Shown here piece after piece: positions 42,835 through 53,600 of a stretch of DNA of 64,000 nt. Location: positions 62,001 through 126,000 of the forward strand of contig KV918765.1 in assembly GCA_002049455.2 (NCBI GenBank), in the 5' to 3' direction. Each line of letters starts with the position of its first letter. The first letter of the stretch is position 1. The DNA is from Porphyra umbilicalis. Its lineage: Eukaryota > Rhodophyta > Bangiophyceae > Bangiales > Bangiaceae. The position numbers were made by a program, and so were the translations under genes. The notes under the pieces were generated by a model, which had not been told where the DNA came from, did not search any database, and saw only the letters and a program-made list of their open reading frames with translations.

Positions 42835-45794
42835 ATGGTACCCTCTGGCGTCGGCGAGCGGTACGCCTGTTACTGCCCATCCTGCACGGACGACGGCCGC
42901 AGTGGTCCCAACTCGGTGTGTCGGTCAACTTTTTTTATCCACCGACAGCGTGAAAAGCGCCGTCGTCTGGAGCATGGCGGCCACGGTGGCGGTCCAGCAA
43001 ATGCCCTACTCCCCAATGGTGGGGGGGGGGACCATCAGCGGGCGACGGGCTTTCGGTGCCGTCGGGCGGCCAGGGTGGACAACCGCCAGGGGATGACGGC
43101 GCCAGCGCACAGGCGGCCGTCGAGGCGGACCGGCGCCGATGCGATGCGGACGAAACGCCGGACGCAAGTGTGGCATCGAGCGATTCCACGTCAAACGACG
43201 GATCAGACGGATCAGACGGGTCAAACGACGTGCCACCACCGGATTTCATCGCTGATCCGGAGCCAGAAGATCAGATTGGGGCTCCACCAATCCCGATTTA
43301 CCAACCAACCGTCAGCACGAACGAAGTGCGTCTGACGGTGGGCCAGTTTAAGGATTGCAGAGCAGACCTTGCGCTGCATGCCTTTACAGTGCAACACGAT
43401 TTGACGCAAGCGTCGATTGCGGATCTACTTCAATTAAGCTCCTCCGCGGCCACGTACTGCACGCCCCACCTTACGGAGCGTTTCGTCGATGCAAGCGTCA
43501 ACTTGGAGACAAGGTTAGTCGACTGTTGCGTCCACGGGTGCGTGGCCTTCACCCATACGCGCGCGCAACAGACCACGTGCGACGCTTGCGGATCACCGCG
43601 CTTCAAAGCCAACGGCAAGCCGGCCAAACAGGTCACGTACTGGTCCTTGACATCCTGGTTGGCTCACCTTCTCAGCGACCCCATAATTGGGAAGTCAATG
43701 ATGGAGAACATGGCTGCGGCGCGCAAGGCTGTGGATGAAGTGGCCGACGGGGTCCACGACTACCCCCACAGCTCGAACTTCCGTCACTACCGCGATGCAG
43801 GACTACTTGATCACGGCCCTTTCGTACCAGTTAACTGTGGAACCGACGGCTTTCAGTTCTTTCGGCAGAACGGGTTCGAAGGCTGGCCGGTAACGGTCAC
43901 ACCCCTGAGCCTGAGCCCTAACCAACGGACGCGCATGAAGTATCAGCTACTGCTGGTCGTAACGCCTGGGCCAAGACAACCTGCCGACCTCGAATCGTTT
44001 CTACACCCCATTGCGGCGGAGTTAAACGAGCTGGCCAAGGGTGTTCCCGGTCTAATAGTAGCCAACTCGCCAACCCCAGTCGTGTTAAGGGCCGGAGTGC
44101 TCAACTTTACGACGGATCAGCCGGGCGGCGACAAGCTCTGTCAGCTAACTGGCGTCAGCAGCTACATTTACAACCGTTTTCGCCTCTTCCAGGGAATCTA
44201 CGCTCCTGCAAGTAGCCATGTCTACTTCCCGCCTAAGGATCTAAGCGGCAAGTCTCTGTTCAAAGTACGTGACTGCATTGCACCGCGACGCACGGCCGCA
44301 AGTATCGCCGTAAGTGCGGCTGAAGTGGAGGACGCGCGTGCAGAAGGCAGACCGGTCGCGTACCAGACAAGGCTGCAGCAGAAGAGTGGCGTCAAGGGCT
44401 ACTCCCTGTTCTTCGCGCCCAGCCCAGCAATGCGCACCGCCTACCCGCACCTGAAACACTTATGGACAATGGGTCCTACCGCCGCCCCCTACGATACCAT
44501 GCACTTGGTGCTCCTAAACGTTGTGCCGCACCTGTGGAAGCTCTTCGCTGGGCTTAAGCTGGTAAACAACAAGAAGGACGAAGACTACTTCTTACCGAAG
44601 GCGACGGTGGCCCTCATCGGCCGGGAGCTGCGGGAGGCGCGCCAGACGGTGCCCCTGGCCCAGGCCAGATCTCTGAGAAATATCGACATCCATCAAAAGT
44701 CCTTCAAGGCGGTCGACTGGATGCACTTTATCCTGTGCAGCGGAGAAGTACTGCTGGCAAGTCGGATTCCAAGCGCCTTCTACAAGATCTTCATGGCACT
44801 AAGCCGCGCCTGCCGTCTGCTATTCCGACCTAGGGGCGTATCTGAGGCGGATATCCAGTCGATTGACAACGATCTCAAGTACTTCGTGACCAACTACTAC
44901 GATAAGATATACCGCGGATCGGCCGAGCGGTTACCGCTCTGCCTGTCTACAATTTCTTCTCTTCTAGACATTGTTCCGCTGCGCCGCGCGTGCGGCCCAG
45001 CCTGGGTCGTCTGGCAGTTTCCGATGGAGCGGAAAATTGGGACGCTGGGAAAGCTGATCCGCTCCAGTTCAAGACCGCACGCCACCCTCGTCAAGAATGT
45101 CACGCGCAAATGCAAGGCCGACCTCATTACTTCCTTTGGCCAGCAATACTTACCCACCGAATGGGCAGAAACAACTAAGAAACGTTGGACGGCGCCCGGT
45201 CTTCCTCGCGGCAGCCTGAAGGTACCTCAGGATGTCGGCGCTGACTGCGCGCTGCTACCACCGAGGAGCGAGCCGGTGGGCCTTGAAGGGGCGGAGCTTT
45301 CCAGTATGCGGGCAGTGCTGACCCAAGAGAACGCCGACGAAGTGCCTCTTCAGGTTTTGGCTAAGAAGTACTACCGAGCTAAGCTGGCGTCCGGAAAAAT
45401 TGCCGGATCTAGGCCTGTCGGGTCGGACTGCGACAAGCGCCGGCGCCGCAACTACTTGGTACGGATCAGCTCCCGAGAAGATTTCTTCCTCCCCGACGGT
45501 TCCGTGGGGGAGCGCTCAGTCTCAACGTTTGGGGCCATCTTACACTACGCGGCCGTGTTCATTGATGGCCAAGCAATGGCCTTCGCCTATGTAGAGCGCG
45601 TTAAGTCGGCTAAGGACCGCCCCGGCCGGTATGGTTACGCGGCGACCAAGTACGGGATTGAGTGTATCCTCGGGCTAGGCGGGTCGTGCGGATACGTACC
45701 AGTCGGCGCCGTGGCCGAAGTTGTCGCCACAATTGGGAGAGAGGGCCTCCATTTTGTGTTGTTTAATAGGGAGCCGTTTTCTGAGGACCTGTAG
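42835..45794 (+). CDS. Tnp2-type transposase (CACTA/EnSpm superfamily)
   Basis: This transposase belongs to the Tnp2 family of CACTA DNA transposons. The ATG at 42835 opens MVPSGVGERYACYCPSCTDD, a Cys-rich N-terminus like those of related transposases. A Ser/Asp-rich acidic spacer follows. The Tnp2 core is clear from about 43.82 kb: NCGTDGFQFFRQNGFEGWPV, then MKYQLLLVVTPGPRQPADLE, FTTDQPGGDKLCQLTGV (an acidic segment where relatives carry a catalytic residue), DTMHLVLLNVVPHLWKL and WVVWQFPMERKIGTLGKLI. About 985 residues in all. The frame shifts by minus one at the G10 run 43021-43030 near the N-terminus; the rest is uninterrupted, so the copy looks young. Composition is less GC-rich than the host genes. 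CACTA terminal repeats were not found by eye. Confidence 0.85.
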
Positions 45795-46408
45795 AACCAG
45801 AAGGGGTGGGCTAAGAGGACGCAAACCACTTGTCATTGGATTTATTTAAGCGTGTAACTGCCTAAAAATAATAGAAAGCAGTGACGAAGACAAGAACAAC
45901 TGCCATATTTACTTTGTACACGCAAACAATTGCAGCTCTGATTCATTCCAGTGACGTTTCTACGCCAACCGGATCTCGACCGGACCCAGGGCCCACGGAG
46001 GCCTCTGGGCCGCACGATCTCGGAAGAGCGGTCGAGGGGGCGGCATTGGTTTCCAATGGCCTCTGGCGGGGGTGCCCGTTCACCAGCACCGCCCGGCGGC
46101 AGCTTTCCGCCACCAGTGCTTCGTGGGCGCTCTACGGAAGGGGGGCGCTCAGAGCCTGCGCACTGTGAGTATTCTGGCCACGGCCCAGACGATGCCAGCG
46201 CACACCTGGCCACACTGACTACCACGGTGTGAGTGACGCGGTCACCGCAGTCGCAGGCACCACCCCGTCGCATCCAACGTCGCCTTCACCGTCGCGTCTC
46301 ACAAAGGCACGCACACTCCCCGCCCCTTTTGCACCTGTCATCTGTGTCGCACTCTCGACGCTCCTTCCCCGATACCCCTGGACCGATCCTTTCCCGAGCT
46401 CCCGTAAC
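45795..46408. other. Spacer between transposase and next gene
   Basis: About 610 bp without a convincing ORF. It contains the 3' end region of the transposase gene and the presumed promoter of the spliced gene at 46409. Confidence 0.4.
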
Positions 46409-48395
46409 ATGGCGGCCGGCCGCAAGCGAGCGCGTGGTGCTAGCGGTACGTGTTGTTCGTTTCTTTGGATCTGATGTATACCCACTGCCCCCACCCCCCC
46501 ACTCCCCCCCAACATCCCCCGTTCTGAGCGTGATTATGCTCTTTGTCCGTACGGCCACGTGTTATATGTGTGTGATATGCTGTCCCATCTTTGTATGGAC
46601 ACCCGGTCCTCCTCGTCTGTCTTTTTTCGGCACAGAATGGTGTACATACGGGGGGAATGCACACTGGTATGGTGACTGACGAGACCGAAATACTTGAGTG
46701 CTTTCCTTTGCGTTGTGTTTCTTTGTGCTCGATATCCTTCTCTTCGATCCATTTCGGTTTCTTTCCAGGCAATTTGGCCGCCGCCGTCGCGGCGGCTGCA
46801 GCACTGCCGGCGGCGGCTCCCCGCGCGTCGAACGACGCATCGTCACCCCCGCGAGCGCAGCCGAATCGAACTTCGGGACGCCGGCGCGCGGCCGTTGCCA
46901 CGCCGCCACCACCGCCGAATCGTCGGCTGTCCTCTCCCCGCGAGGCGTTGCCCCCGCCCCCCGTGCGAACGCGTCTCTCTTCTCGCGGTGCCGGCGCGCC
47001 AAGCTCTTCGGCGACGGGGGCTACTTCCGCGTGCTCGAACGGGCGCGGCAGCGCCGAGGCTGCGGCCGTTCCGGCGAGCCCTGCTGGGCCTGCGGCGGTT
47101 TTGAACGGCTCTTCGGAGCGCCCGCTGGTGGTTCTGCCCGTCCCATCTCGGTCACGTGGGGCGGGCAGGACCCGCGGCACCACGAACGGCCGGTGCGGAT
47201 TCGATCTTCACCCGGACCCGGATGCCGCGCGGCGTGCGGTGGCGATACCCGCAGCCGCCGTCAACCGCTTGCCAGTTTTTCAGGTCCTTAACATCTCTGG
47301 GCCGGACGTGATACACATCAAGCGGCTGGCAAAGTCGGCCGCTAAGGTGTTTGACCCCCTCGTCACCTTCTGCGCACAGGCGCGAGTGGACATTGACGTG
47401 GCCGTCCGGCACCTTGAGCGGTTCGAGCCGCGGCTGGGCGTTTGCGTTCGGAGCTGGGGTGCCTGCTGTCTACTGTCTAAGGTAGCCAACAACAGCGCGG
47501 CCTATCACAAGGCGCTCGCAAAGAAGGGGCAGGCCGGGCAGGCGGCGGCCGCGGCGGCGACGGCGGGCGGGGCAACGCTCCCGTCGCCGACACGGCCGCT
47601 GCCACCGCCGCCGACACGGCGGCTGCCACCGCCGCCAACACGGCCGCTGCCACCGCCGCCGAATCGGTCGGTGCGACCCTCGTCACCGGCTGCACGGGTC
47701 AGATCGGGAACTAACGTCGCGTCCCCGCACAGTAGCTCCCGAAAGGATGAGAGGGTCGTCACCCCGGTAATGCTGGGGCCTTCCCTCGGAGGCGGATGCC
47801 TTTTGTCTGACGTTTCCCTCTTTTGCGTCTGCAGCAAGACATGCGCGTTTGGGCACGCGTCGTGGGTCAAGGGCGCCCCCAACGAGCGCCGCAGCGACGG
47901 ACGACCCCCCGCGCAGCCGTCGCAGCGGCGACCGCCCCTCCGCCCCCAACAGCGGGGCAGCGCGCGGGGTGCGCGCAAGACCCCCACGCGGTCGACCAAC
48001 TACGTCTACACGCGGTGCGCGTGCGCCTCGGCGGCGGGCGTGGCCACCCCACGCTCGGGACACGGGGCGCGCGCGTCGCGGGCGGCCGCGCCATGCCCGC
48101 CGGTCACGCGCGGCGCCCGCCGCCGCCGCACGGGGACGCGCAGGGGCGCGACGCGGCGCCGCGCCGCGCCGCCACCAGGGCGTCCACCGTCCCCGCGGCG
48201 GGCGGCAGGGCGGCCGCCGCGTCGGCCGCGCCGCGGCGGCAGCGGCAGCAGCGGCGGCACGATGCGGCTGTGGCCAAGGAAGTCACGGATGCCGAGGTTG
48301 GAGGTAGACGAGGCCTGCGACTCCGCCGGCCGCGGTCTGTTACGAATGGGAGGGGGGGCACGTCGGCGAAGAAAAGAGGGAGCACGTGGACGTAG
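46409..48395 (+). CDS. Spliced gene of unknown function downstream of the transposase
   Basis: Exon 1 is 46409-46445 (MAAGRKRARGAS plus one base). The donor is GTACGT and the acceptor TTTCCAG at 46768, so exon 2 begins at 46769 in the matching phase and continues GNLAAAVAAAAALPAAAP. Exon 2 encodes a basic Pro/Ser/Ala-rich region and then a compact block that looks folded: RLPVFQVLNISGPDVIHIKR, then KVFDPLVTFCAQARVDIDVA, VRHLERFEPRLGVCVRSWG and LLSKVANNSAAYHKALAKKG. An Ala run and three 8-residue Pro-rich repeats follow. A second intron probably ends at the CTGCAG of 47830-47835; beyond it the frame is uncertain and the end at 48395 is tentative. I do not recognise the family. Same strand and adjacency suggest it could be a second gene of the CACTA element, or an unrelated host gene. 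Confidence 0.4.
47590..47665 (+). repeat. Three 24-bp coding repeats
   Basis: GCTGCCACCGCCGCCGACAC-type 24-bp units start near 47598, 47622 and 47646 and encode LPPPPTRR-like octapeptides in the gene at 46409. Confidence 0.75.
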
Positions 48396-48509
48396 GATGC
48401 GAAGATTGGAAGGGCGAGGCCCACAGTCTGTGTGCGGGTCACAGATCGGATCTGCCGTCTTCTGGAAGAAAACTATATTGCGCAACGCAAAAAACAACAT
48501 CAATGAAGA

Positions 48510-48569
48510 CGAAAAAGAAAGGAAAAGTTGCGGAGCTGAAAACGAAAAAGAAAGGAAAAGTTGCGGAGC
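48510..48569 (+). repeat. Tandem 33-bp duplication
   Basis: CGAAAAAGAAAGGAAAAGTT + GCGGAGC starts at 48510 and again at 48543. Confidence 0.85.
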
Positions 48570-49655
48570 GCCGGCAGGCGGGAATGGAAACCCCATCAAG
48601 ACCAGAAAGCGACATTGGAAACTTGCTACAGAATATGGCAACGTACACACATGTACATGCACATGAAGAGCAGAACGTTACGTGCACCTGGAAGTAAACG
48701 ATAACAAGACACCAGGAGCAAAAGACGTCAGAGACCACGCCGCGAACAGCGCACGCGGCAGCGGGCAAAGGATCCTCTCAGCACTATCAACTTTCATTCG
48801 ATGTAGGATGTTCCATGCGAGCACAACGGGGCGGGCCCCGCGCCAGCACTGGCGGCCCGTCAACCCGACATAAATCATCATTGAGGTCCTGACCCGCCCC
48901 CTTCGCCAGCCCCCATAGATACATGCACACACAACGTGCCAAGGCAATCGGCGGCACCTGAAGCGACGGGGAGAGGGCCGACAAGATCCTGTCGCCGCCG
49001 CCCGCCACCCATCCCGGCATCGCCGCAAGGACCACGGGTACCCGCACCTGAGCGCGTCGGAGCAGCGAGACGTCCCGTCGAGCCCGTGCCGCCAAGACAG
49101 TCGGTGCCCGCCACCCCCCCCCCGCGCGCCCACCCCCAAAGGCTAGCGCCAAAAACCCACGGTGCCGCCCGCCGGACGGTGTCCCCAGCCGCAAGGGACG
49201 GCGCGCAGCCGCTGCCGCGCGCCCTACCGCGGCGGTCCGGTCAGCCACAAGGCAACCATGGCCACATCCACGGACGGCGTGACAGCGCGGCGGAGCCCCG
49301 ACGCAAAGCCACGCAGGCGACCAAGGCGCCGCGTTGACGCCGGCCGGGTGTCGTCTTTGGGCCAGCCGTTGGCGTCAGCGGCATCGGCCCAGTCGGCCGA
49401 CGCGGCGGCCGCCGGAGTTGCGGCGTGGGAGGCGCGGCGCAGAAACGTCATGGCACCCGCGGGAGGGTGGGGCGGGAAGGGGATGAAACTAAGGCCCCGA
49501 CGGCGAGAGCAGTCGACTGAAGCGACAACAGGGAGCAAGGGATAGTCACGCGGGGCACGTGTGGGGGGAGGAATGCTCAAAGAAGACGGGAGCGCGCGCG
49601 TCGCCAACGACGCGAGCGACCCAAGTCGGGAACCATGCGGGGGATGCGGGCCATG

Positions 49656-49680
49656 CTATCCTATATATTAGATAGGATAG
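49656..49680. repeat. AT-rich inverted repeat, 9-bp arms
   Basis: CTATCCTAT and ATAGGATAG are perfect arms around a 7-base loop, an AT-rich island in GC-rich surroundings. Confidence 0.7.
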
Positions 49681-50444
49681 GCCATGCACGGTCAGATCAA
49701 CATTGGCATGCCACACTCTGGCGCCCGCCACGTCGAGCACGCGCCAGGTCAGTCATGACAAAGGATGGCGCTTTCCCACGGGTCCGTCGGCCTCGTCCAC
49801 TTGTTGCGTCACCGACTTGGGGGTCAGCAAGTCGCCAAAAGGGTCAGCGGCTGCATCCAGGGTGGCCGGCGCGTTGCACCCCTCTCCGTACAGCAACACC
49901 GCGCGCTGTGCGCGTGCCGCTCAAGGGCCTCGGCGACACCACACGGTTAGCACGCGGGGAGGCGCTGACCTCGGTCAAACGTCGTGGTGCCACTTGCCAG
50001 TCCCGCGGAGCGCCGGGCTTACGGGTCAGCCCGTTGTTCGACCGTGGGGAGGCACAGATTCCCTGCCGCGCATCGTTGCCGCGTGAAGGAGATCAGATAA
50101 AATCTGAAACGTGACCACTTTCGACTTTGACACATCATGTAGCGTGCTAACTCCTTAAACTTGATACGGTGTTATACGTGCCGGAGTGTGAATCGACATA
50201 TTCTCGACTGTCAGCCTTGGTGTCAACCTCGCGCACGGCGTGATGGGGGGCCCTTGGCAGTGGCCAATGACGGGCCGCGGCGGTGTGGTGGGACCGCGCG
50301 CGGCACCTGGTTGGCTGGATGGGCACCGCCGGTGGTGGATCGGGTGGCGCCACGTTGCGATTTTGACGTGTTCTTACGGGCCGACCTTCACTGGTAGGAC
50401 CCGCTTTCGTCTTGGTGTTTGACCCGGCGCCTACGTATCGGCGC

Positions 50445-50482
50445 CAAAGGGCCCTAACCGCTGTTAGAGCGGCGGGCCTTTG
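50445..50482. repeat. Nested hairpin of 38 bases
   Basis: Outer arms CAAAGGGCCC and GGGCCTTTG pair with one bulge; inside them CCGCT pairs with AGCGG. It resembles a structured RNA or foldback-element end, but no T tract follows and no function can be assigned. Confidence 0.6.
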
Positions 50483-50687
50483 ATTTGTTTTGGGCCCCTG
50501 GGCGCGCGGACGCGTGCGCCCTGTGGGGGCCTGCGTGGGCACCCGTCTACGGACCTCTGCCCCCACTTCGGGGACGCCTGGAGGGGGGGTGGGACCGTGT
50601 GGGTGGCCGCGCGAGGGTAGATAAGAAAGGCCGCCGGCACCGTCTAGCGGGCGGCGGACCCGGATCATCAGACGTAGCATCCTTAAA

Positions 50688-50714
50688 AGCACCACCCCAG
50701 GTGGGGGTGTTGCT
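50688..50714. repeat. Inverted repeat, 11-bp arms
   Basis: AGCACCACCCC and GGGGTGTTGCT pair around about five bases with one mismatch. Confidence 0.6.
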
Positions 50715-51229
50715 TGGCGGACGGCTACGTCGCCCGTTCCTGTTTTCGGCTTTCGTGACTACGCTTCACGTCGCTGATGTTTCCACACGGAGCCTCCCAG
50801 TATGAGGGCGTACGCCAGGGGTCTTCAAGCGTTTTTTTCCTCAAGCGTATTCGCGCGTACTTTCATCAGGTATGTACCCGAACGCGTGACTTTCGCAGCA
50901 CACAAGGATGTATGGCAGATCCCTGTTCTTTGGACCCCCCTCCGTTTCCAGGTCGGACCTGAAGTAAACGTGTTCAAACGTGCTGTCAACACCTGACACG
51001 GCCAGCCGCCCAATCGCAGGCGCGGCTTCGTGGACCGGTTGAATTCATACATTGGTCACGGGAGCCTCGTCCTATCTCTCGAGAATGTCCCGGAACGCAC
51101 GGACTTGGCGTCGATTGGGGCGGAATCTTGTGGGGAAATTCTGGCAACCTCTGACAAGCGGCCCGACGCCGCATGTTCCTGTCTCGTCGACTTGGCCACG
51201 GTGAGGCAGTGGTGAGGTGGAGGCAGAAC

Positions 51230-53410
51230 TCGCGGGAGGTGTACGACGGCATGCAAGTTGCCGCTTGCCGTAGGCGTGCAGTTTGTGCTTTTTTGCCGGC
51301 GTGGCGGCGGCGGACGTTGAGCTGGACGTGGTGTCGGGGTTGGTGCAGCTTGTCTTGTGGCACGGCATGCAAGTTGCCGCTTGCCGTAGGCGTGCAGTTT
51401 GTACTTTTTGCCGGCGTGGCGGCGGCGGACGTGGAGCTGGACGTGGTGTCGGGGTTGGTGCAGCTTGTCGTGTGGCACGGCTCGCACGCTGCCGCTTGCG
51501 TTCCGTGTGCCATTGGTTCTTAATGGTGGCGTGGCTGCGGCGGACGTGGAGCTGGACGTGGTGGAGGGGGTGGTGCGGCTTGTCCAGAGGGACGGTGTGC
51601 AAGTTGCCGCATGCGCGCGGCGTGCAGCTGGTACTTATTGTCGGAGTGACGGCGGCCGACGTTGCCGCGGACGACGAGGTGGCGGGGGTGCTGCGGCTTG
51701 TCGTGTAAGACGGCGTGCACGTTGCCGCTTGCGTGGGGCGTGCACTTTGTGCTTCTTGTCGGCAGGGCTGTGGCCGACGTGGCACTGGACATGGTGGCGG
51801 GGGTGGTGCGGTTTGTCGTGTGGGACGGTGTGTTCGTTGCGCTTGCGTGGGGCGCGCACTTTGTGCTTCTTGTGGGCGTGAATGTGGCGGACGTGGAGCT
51901 GGACGTGGTGGCGGAGGTGATGGGGCGTGTCGTGTACGACGGCGTGCACGTTGGCGCTTGTGTGGGGCGTGCACTTTGTGCTTCTTGTCGGCGTGGCTGA
52001 GGCCGACGTGGCGCTGGACATGGTGGCGGGGGTTGTGCGGTTTGTCGTGTGGGACGGCGTGTTCGTTGCGCTTCCGTGGGGCGTGCACTTTGTGCTTCTT
52101 GTGGGTGTGACTGTGGCGGACGTGGAGCTGGACATGGTGGTGGGGGTGGTGCGGCTTGTCATGTGGGACGGCGTGCACGTTGCCGCTTGCGTGGGGTGTG
52201 CAGCTGGTACTTCTTGCCGGCGTGGCTGTGGCGGACGTGGAGTTGGACGTGGTGGCGGAGGTGATGGGGCTTGTCGTGTACGACGGCGTGCACATTGCTG
52301 CTTGCGTGGGGTGTGCAGCTGGTGCTTCTTGTCTGTGTGGCTGTGGCCGACGTGGAGCTGGACGCGGTGGCGGGGGTGGTGGGGATTGTCATGTGGGACG
52401 GCGTGTTCGTTGCGCTTGCGTGGGGTGTGCAGCTGGTGCTTTTTGTCGGCCTGGCGGTGGCGGGGGTGGTGCGGCTTGTCATGTGGGACGGCGTGTTCGT
52501 TGCGCTTGCGTGGGGTGTGCAGCTGGTGCTTTTTGTCGGTCTGGCGGTGGCGGGGTTGGTGCGGCTTGTCATGTGGGACGGAGTGTTCGTTGGGCTTGCG
52601 TGGGGTGTGCAGCTGGTGCTTTTTGTCGGCCTGGCGGTGGCGGGGGTGGTGCGGCTTGTCATGTGGGACGGCGTGTTCGTTGCGCTTGCGTGGGGTGTGC
52701 AGCTGGTGCTTTTTGTCGGCCTGGCGGTGGCGGAGGTGGTGCGGCTTGTCATGTGGGACGGCGTGCGGGACGGCGTGTTCGTTGCGCTTGCGTGGGGTTT
52801 GCAGCTGGTGCTCTTTGTCGGCCTGGCGGTGGCGGGGGTGGTGCGGCTTGTCATGTGGGACGGCGTGTTCGTTGCGCTTGCGTGGGGTGTGCAGCTGGTG
52901 CTTTTTGTCGGCCTGGCGGTGGCGGGGGTGGTGCGGCTTGTCATGTGGGACGGCGTGTTCGTTGCGCTTGCGTGGGGTTTGCAGCTGGTGCTTTTTGTCG
53001 GCCTGGCGGTGGCGGGGGTGGTGCGGCTTGTCATGTGGGACGGCGTGTTCGTTGCGCTTGCGTGGGGTTTGCAGCTGGTGCTTTTTGTCGGCCTGGCGGT
53101 GGCGGGGGTGGTGCGGCTTGTCATGTGGGACGGCGTGTTCGTTGCGCTTGCGTGGGGTGTGCAGCTGGTGCTTTTTGTCGGCCTGGCGGTGGCGGGGGTG
53201 GTGCGGCTTGTCATGTGGGACGGCGTGTTCGTTGCGCTTGCGTGGGGTGTGCAGCTGGAGCTTTTTGTCGGCCTGGCGGTCGCGGGGGTGGTGCGGCCTG
53301 TCATGTGGGACGGCGTGTTCGTTGCGCTTGCGTGGGGTGTGCAGCTGGTGCTTTTTGTCGGTCTGGCGGTGCCGGGGGTGGTGCGGCTTGTCATGTGGGA
53401 CGTCTTGCAA
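51230..53410. repeat. Satellite array 1: 11 units of 90 bp preceded by longer divergent units
   Basis: From about 52.39 to 53.40 kb the same unit recurs every 90 bp; GCGTGTTCGT starts at 52401, 52491, 52581 and 52671 and, after a 12-bp insertion near 52761, continues at 90-bp spacing to about 53311. The left part (51.23-52.39 kb) holds older, more diverged units of the same family, some lengthened to about 116-118 bp by an extra block around GTGGAGCTGGACGTGGTG. Because 90 is a multiple of three and the unit lacks stops, several frames stay open on both strands. A related array lies at 56.69-57.82 kb. Confidence 0.9.
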
Positions 53411-53600
53411 GATGCCGCTCGCATGGCGTTGGGTGTGCTGTTTGTATCGGGGTGGGGATATTTGCGTGGGTTGATGTATATGTATTGGTTGCGTACATGG
53501 TCGTTGGAAGAGTGGCACATCGATCAATAGTTGAAGTAAAACGTAGCGGCTCAAGGCAAGCAAACACAAGTGTACCACAGCAAAGCAGCGCACAACCTCC

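Larger units (their letters stand above)
48396..51229. other. Intergenic, no gene recognised
   Basis: Contains a 33-bp tandem duplication at 48510-48569 and three inverted repeats listed separately (49656, 50445, 50688). Frames on both strands are short or are shadows of GC-rich text. Nothing with a domain was seen. Confidence 0.4.

Noticed and set aside
42656-45889. CACTGCTT at 42656 against its reverse complement near 45880 as CACTA-type terminal repeats
   Set aside because: Only eight bases match, with no extension and no 3-bp target duplication.
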